The position numbers were made by a program, and so were the translations under genes. The notes under the pieces were generated by a model. The model saw only the letters and a list, made by a program, of their open reading frames with translations. It made no database searches and was not told the origin of the DNA. Shown here piece after piece: positions 51,401 through 57,400 of a stretch of 64,000 nt of DNA (its first letter is position 1; each line of letters starts with the position of its first letter). Source of the stretch: Bombyx mori (lineage: Eukaryota > Arthropoda > Insecta > Lepidoptera > Bombycidae); NCBI RefSeq assembly GCF_030269925.1, contig NC_085107.1, positions 2,356,001-2,420,000 of the forward strand, in the 5' to 3' direction.

Positions 51401-54400
51401 GTTTTTATCCTTAAATTAGGTAAAATTCGCAGTCTTGATATTGTGAAAAGCAAAAATTAACAAGCGTTTTTATAATCGACGGCTTGCCCGTTTTGCTTGA
51501 TTTGAAAATATTTTCAAAATGTGTATTCTCTAAAATCATGATGATTTACAAAATATTGATTTTTAACTTGTAGTTTTTGATCAGGTGGAGTCAGAAGAGG
51601 AGAGTGAAGAGGAGTCAAGTGACGAGGAAGTGTCGTCCGCGACGGAAGTGTCGACCGATAGCGAATTCGCTCGCGAAGAAACCGCACCGGTGCCTTCGCT
51701 TCCTGCCATCCTAGTCACGGAGGCTACACCTCCAGCGCCTCCGCCTCCTCAGGACTACCCTCTTAGCAGGACTCGCTCAGCCGGCGGACTCGCAACTAAA
51801 CGAGCCCTCGAACTCAAGCGAAAGTACCTCTTAGGGGAACCGTCCCCGCCTGCCGTTAGAAAATCGGACTCCACTTCCCAAATAGACAATAAATTCGAAG
51901 CTTTCCGTTCAACTATAACAGAATTTCAGAAGTTGCTGCATCCCGCTCCAGTTTCTTCAATCGCACAGCCACAGAAACCGATCGTCAGCTTTCAAACCGC
52001 TGATGGTGATATAAAACCGCAGCCAATGCCCGATATCATTAAGAACTTATGCAACGACGCGCCCGTCGATCTATTAACTAAAATAGACTCACCGCTCTGC
52101 AAAGATTGGAGCTCTGATACTCTACACGAAGGCAACAAGGGACGTCTCGACTTAGAATCGGACTCGCTCTCTGAGGATTCATCACACACGGCCACGGCAC
52201 CGAACCAGGCCGTACCAAGAGTCGAAGTGCACGACGAAGGTGGGGAATTGATACAGTTAGATAGCTTGATGCTTGTCAACAGTTGTACCGAAGACAACGA
52301 TGAGAAAGTATCAGCCGCAGCCACCGTGACTGGTCCGACAGTCGTGGCTGCAGAGTCAGAATCTTCAGAGTCGTGTAGAGATGCGACTACCCTAGCTTTG
52401 ACCGAAACCGAACTGTCGGACTGGGCGGCCGAGAGTGGAGTATTAGATGACTGTGGTTTTGACGAGAAGGACGACAGAAAAAGAAGCAAGAATCCCAGGA
52501 CATTGAGCGGCCCAAAGCTGGTGCACGAAGCCAAGAACATATCAGCTGTAGCGTCGCACGTATGCGGCAAGACGAGCCCCACCGAACCGGTAGTTTATTC
52601 GAACGCGTTAGAACATTTCGAGTTCGCCGACGAGGGAGAACAAGATCCGTCCCTCGAGAGCCCCCTGACGCCCAAGAACTACGGCTACATGGAGCTGGTC
52701 GACGACGACTACGCGTATTCGCCGAGCAACGATCGTTCCATGAATTTCATCGAAAAAACCTTTTCGGAGACCGTTTTGAAGCCCGCTAGCCAAGAAGTTA
52801 GCGTCCGTCAAGAGGAGCCGATCACCGAAACGAGCGCTGAAACAGAAGCCGTATCAGAACCTCAAGGCGAGTTAAAGTCGCCGCCGCACTGCTTGAAGTA
52901 TACAGACACCGATCCAAGCGACAGGTCGACGAGCGAGAAACAAACCAGTGATAGCATAACAAACGTAAGCTCAACTCCCGAATTGAAAATAGGGAGACTG
53001 AGTCTATCGGAGGTATCTTCCCCGATAGATAAAGTAGACAAGACTGAGTCTTTAGAGGAGGCCTCGCCGCCGCTGATCTCCGAGTCAACCATGTCCAGTA
53101 TAGTTCCGAATTCCATACCGTTCTCTGGGTCTTGTTCGATAAGGCTCTATTCTCCGGCGATATGCAGGTCCGCAAGCGAAACTTTCCACAGATCGAATTC
53201 CCGCAACTTGGAGTCCCCACGAAGCGGTGACGTATCGATGTCGATCAACTTGAGCTCGGCAAGTTCCATATCACCAATGAGTCCCGTGCTGGCGCAGGAC
53301 ACAACTGATAAAGTACAAGAGATAAAGCGAGAAAGAGAGGAACAGACCGAGCTGGTGAGACGACTGGTCCTGGAGAGACTCGGCAGCGGTCCTCGTGCGA
53401 ATAGGAAATGCAACCGAAGAATACGTGCATCGCCTACATGCAGCATGTCTCCACCCGTACCTCCTCCGCCGGTATTGCCGGAGCCTCCACCGCCGCCACC
53501 ACCCCCGAGACCTTCTCCTCCCCTTATGCCCATACAAGTCACCCCTTCATTCTCCGACCCAGAACTCGCGAGGGAAAGGCGAAGCAAGGGCATAATGAAG
53601 AGCATATCGAGTTATCTAAATCGTAGACTCGGACCGCGACATAAGGTGAGCTCATAATATCCTCGTCTAATCATATAAACATATTCACTAAAAGCAAGCA
53701 GAGGGTACCTGACATCAATTGTGTGATAATTGTCACTGCAATGCACACCGTTCATTGCATAGATGCACAAGAACATTTCCATTACATTAAAAATGTATCG
53801 AATATTAAGATTGATTTTTAAAAACTAATATACACTAAGATTCCATTTAACAAATGAAAAAATCACACTGAAAATGTGAATATTGTACAAATTATAACCC
53901 AAACGGTATTGGAGTTTAACAAACAGAAGGGTGTCCACGATTTGGCTTTAATTTTAGTTAAACACGGAGTCGGAATAGTTTTTGGCACTGTTTTAATTTT
54001 CTCTATAAAACATTTGGAGGAGAGTAACATTGAAATTGTTAAGAAAAACACGTAAATCACAATTATGTTTACATTTGAAATTGAACTTCAAAATTTTTGT
54101 TACTGGTAACAATTTAATTATACACTTGCATAATATGTAAAAGAGTTACCCGTTTCCAAATTTTCCAAATTTCGTGTATTTTTTTTTCTATTTATGAAAT
54201 TTTTCGTAGATTAGGACACCGGTAGACTAACAAAAGTTGAATTTTCAGTGGGTTTCCGAGCCGGAGCTGACGTGGCACGTAAGCATAGCATTTGAATCTG
54301 TCGTGAGTGGCATGCCAAAGGGACTGAACGCGCGATACTTTTAAAAATCATAACACAATGCCAAATCGAAAATGCGATTTAAAATCGATTTTCGGAAAAT

Positions 54401-57400
54401 CGATAATCTAATCGATATAAAAGTATCGTGTGTCGAGTCGAGTATATCACAGTATGCACGCTCTCATGTTATACGTTTCGCATAGCTTGCGTCACATCGT
54501 TTTCAGTATTTACGTTAGATCTTACTATCTAAGATTCTGTAAGCTTATGTGTTGTATCAAGCTGGTAGTTCGTTATTTCGGAATACGCTTACTTTGTTGT
54601 CTTTCTTTGTCGTCATCGATTCTTGTTGTCTTGTTGTTGTTGTTGTTGTTGTTGAATGTTTGATTGCTAAATGTCGATTTAATCATACATTTTAGATATT
54701 TTTAGTATGCTTATAGTGGAGTCGTCTCTATCGTATTAGACGTATCAACATATTTTAAAATATTATTATTAGTACAGAATTAGCAAAATTTATATTTCCC
54801 GTCAAGATTATAAATAGATATATTATAAATAGAAACTTACATCTTTCATCATTTGTCTTGTGTTTTGTTGAATACTCATATTGTACAAGTAATAATTAAA
54901 ATGTAATTATCTTTACTTCTGTACATCAGTTAAATTGAGTGACAGCTTAATGTTCTTTTACAAAGCTAGTTATATTCGAAAATAATATATCCAAAACGAA
55001 GACATTTTTGGCGGTAGTTTTGATAGCTTTTACGTAGCACGCAATGTAACACAAACTCTATAAACTCTTGCTAGAAATAAACGACCTTGAGAGGGCGCGA
55101 GTACGTCTACCACGCCCTAGATTGCGGAAAATTAACACTAAAACAACGAAATGCTAATTTAATTATTGCCTCCCTTGATAACGTTATTTTCTTTTTGTTT
55201 TAGAGATGTTACATATCGACGCTTGAAAGGCAAACGTGACTAAGCGACAATGCGTGAACTTTACAGTAGACTAATTTAAAGTTGAACTATCCGAAAAAAA
55301 AATATTTTAACGAATCTAGCTGTAGGATTGAAATTATTTTAATAGACCTAGAAATATATTTTTTTTTGCGCATCTAATATGGTTATTGTCTATCATTTAT
55401 GTACAAAGCAGTTATTGTCGCTTAGTCACGTTTGTCTTTCAAGCGTCGATATGTTTCGAAAGAGCGTCTCTTTATATTATGTTATCTATCTGTGTTGAAT
55501 AGTCCACCATTACTGTCGTATCATCTACCTTTATCATTAGTGTCATGTGTATTTCATAGTTTCTGTATCGGCATGTCCTTGTGCTTATACCATGTCTCTC
55601 CTCACTTAAGTAATCGTGCATGATCGCTTCACTTGCATGATAAACGTTGTTATAAAAATACATTTTTATGTTCATTAATGAAATCGGTACGCAGTGGCTT
55701 GGCCCTGCCCCTGGCATTGCTGAAGTCCATGGGCGATGATAACCAGTCACCGTTAGGTGGGTCGTATACTCATCTGCCTACAAGGTCAATAAAAAAAAAA
55801 GAATTTATTGTTAAAAGTTTGTAATTTTATATCGAATCGATTTTCAATCTAGTAATAAAAATGTTACTTACTGTAATAAAATTATTACTGGTGGTAGGAC
55901 CTCATGTGAGTCCGCGCGGGTAGGTACCACCACCCCGCCTATTTCTGCCGTGAAGCAGTAATGCGTTTCGGCTTGAAGGGTAAGGCAGCCGTTGTAACTG
56001 TACTGAGACCTTATAACTTATATCTTAAGGTAGGTGGCGTATTTTCGTTGTAAATGTCTATGGGCTCCAGTAATCATTTAACTTTAGATGAGCTGTAAGC
56101 TCGTCCACCCATCTAAGCAATAAAAAAAAATGTAATGTTTCCAACGTATTTGAAAATGAAACATAGTAGTTAAATGTAATAAATAGTACAAATAATAATG
56201 CAAGTTAAATTGGGTAGTTGAATAGAAATCAACTGTGATACATCGATGTATGAATACAGGAACCTCAGCAAAGGATCACGAACGCTCACAAGTCGACTGG
56301 AGCTCTACAGCAGGAGGCGCCCCCTGTGCCCCCTCGGCCTGCAGGATACATGCCCCCCACCCCACCGCACGAGCAGCAGTCTCCCCCGCGAGTGCCACGT
56401 GAGTATCTTCAGAAATCTCCAATATCATAACTGGATACACGGTCACCATGCTCTCAGCTCTATGGGAGTCAATTATATATAGCTCACAGAGAACCCAATC
56501 TCTTTATAATCTTCACAACTTAGTTTAAACTATTTGCCAGCTATAAATTAGGAATACAAAGTAGAAAATGTTAAATTTACAATTTCGAATATAGGAAATA
56601 TACAAGATTAAAATAAACTTTTTTTTTCAAAGTTACTAAAAATTTATCATTAAAATCTCCTAATAAAGATAGTCTGATCGCTTTGGTCACACGGTAAGTT
56701 ATGCATTTATACAACACGTGTATTCAATATCATAACGCAATGTCATTGTAGGGCACAAATCATGTTCAATTTATATAGACTAGGAAAGAATCTGTGTACG
56801 AATCCTTGCATGGCTTGAAAATGTTAGTGATTAATCATCATATTTGTTTTGCAGTCATAGCCATGCCTCACGAAAAAAAAACTACGACGAACTGTGTTTT
56901 CAGAATAAATAAATTACCAGCAAATATATTTGCTCAAAAAAAAATGCATCCCAAAAAAGATGTTATTTTAGTATAAGACAATTATTGTCTTATTGCTTTG
57001 TTCTCAAAACACAGTGATATTCATTTTTAACATAATATCTAAAGCCATACCATGGTTTTGTACTAGCGAAAATAAATAAAGAAATGTGCAAGTTATCAGA
57101 AATACTGTATTATAAACGTCTTATATTAAATAAAAGCGAGAAGTTATTAATACATTAAAAAATATGAATTCTCATACATTATTGTTACACAAATGTGTGT
57201 CAAATAAATGCTGTCCAATTCTTGTCAATTTTTAATAACAGCCAATACGAGGTAAACTTATTACTATTAGTAGTAACAAAATTTTCCATAAATAACTTGT
57301 AATTGAAATAGCTACCTCTACCTAGCACTTAACAATAATACAAATTTACAGTGCTAAATATTTTACTAGAATTTGAAACTTCAGATCATTAACACGTTGA

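Noticed and set aside
51992..53605. Long antisense open frames over exon 21 (for example 51992-52582 and 53147-53605)
   Set aside because: They mirror the biased codon use of exon 21 and have low-complexity products; no splice or start evidence.
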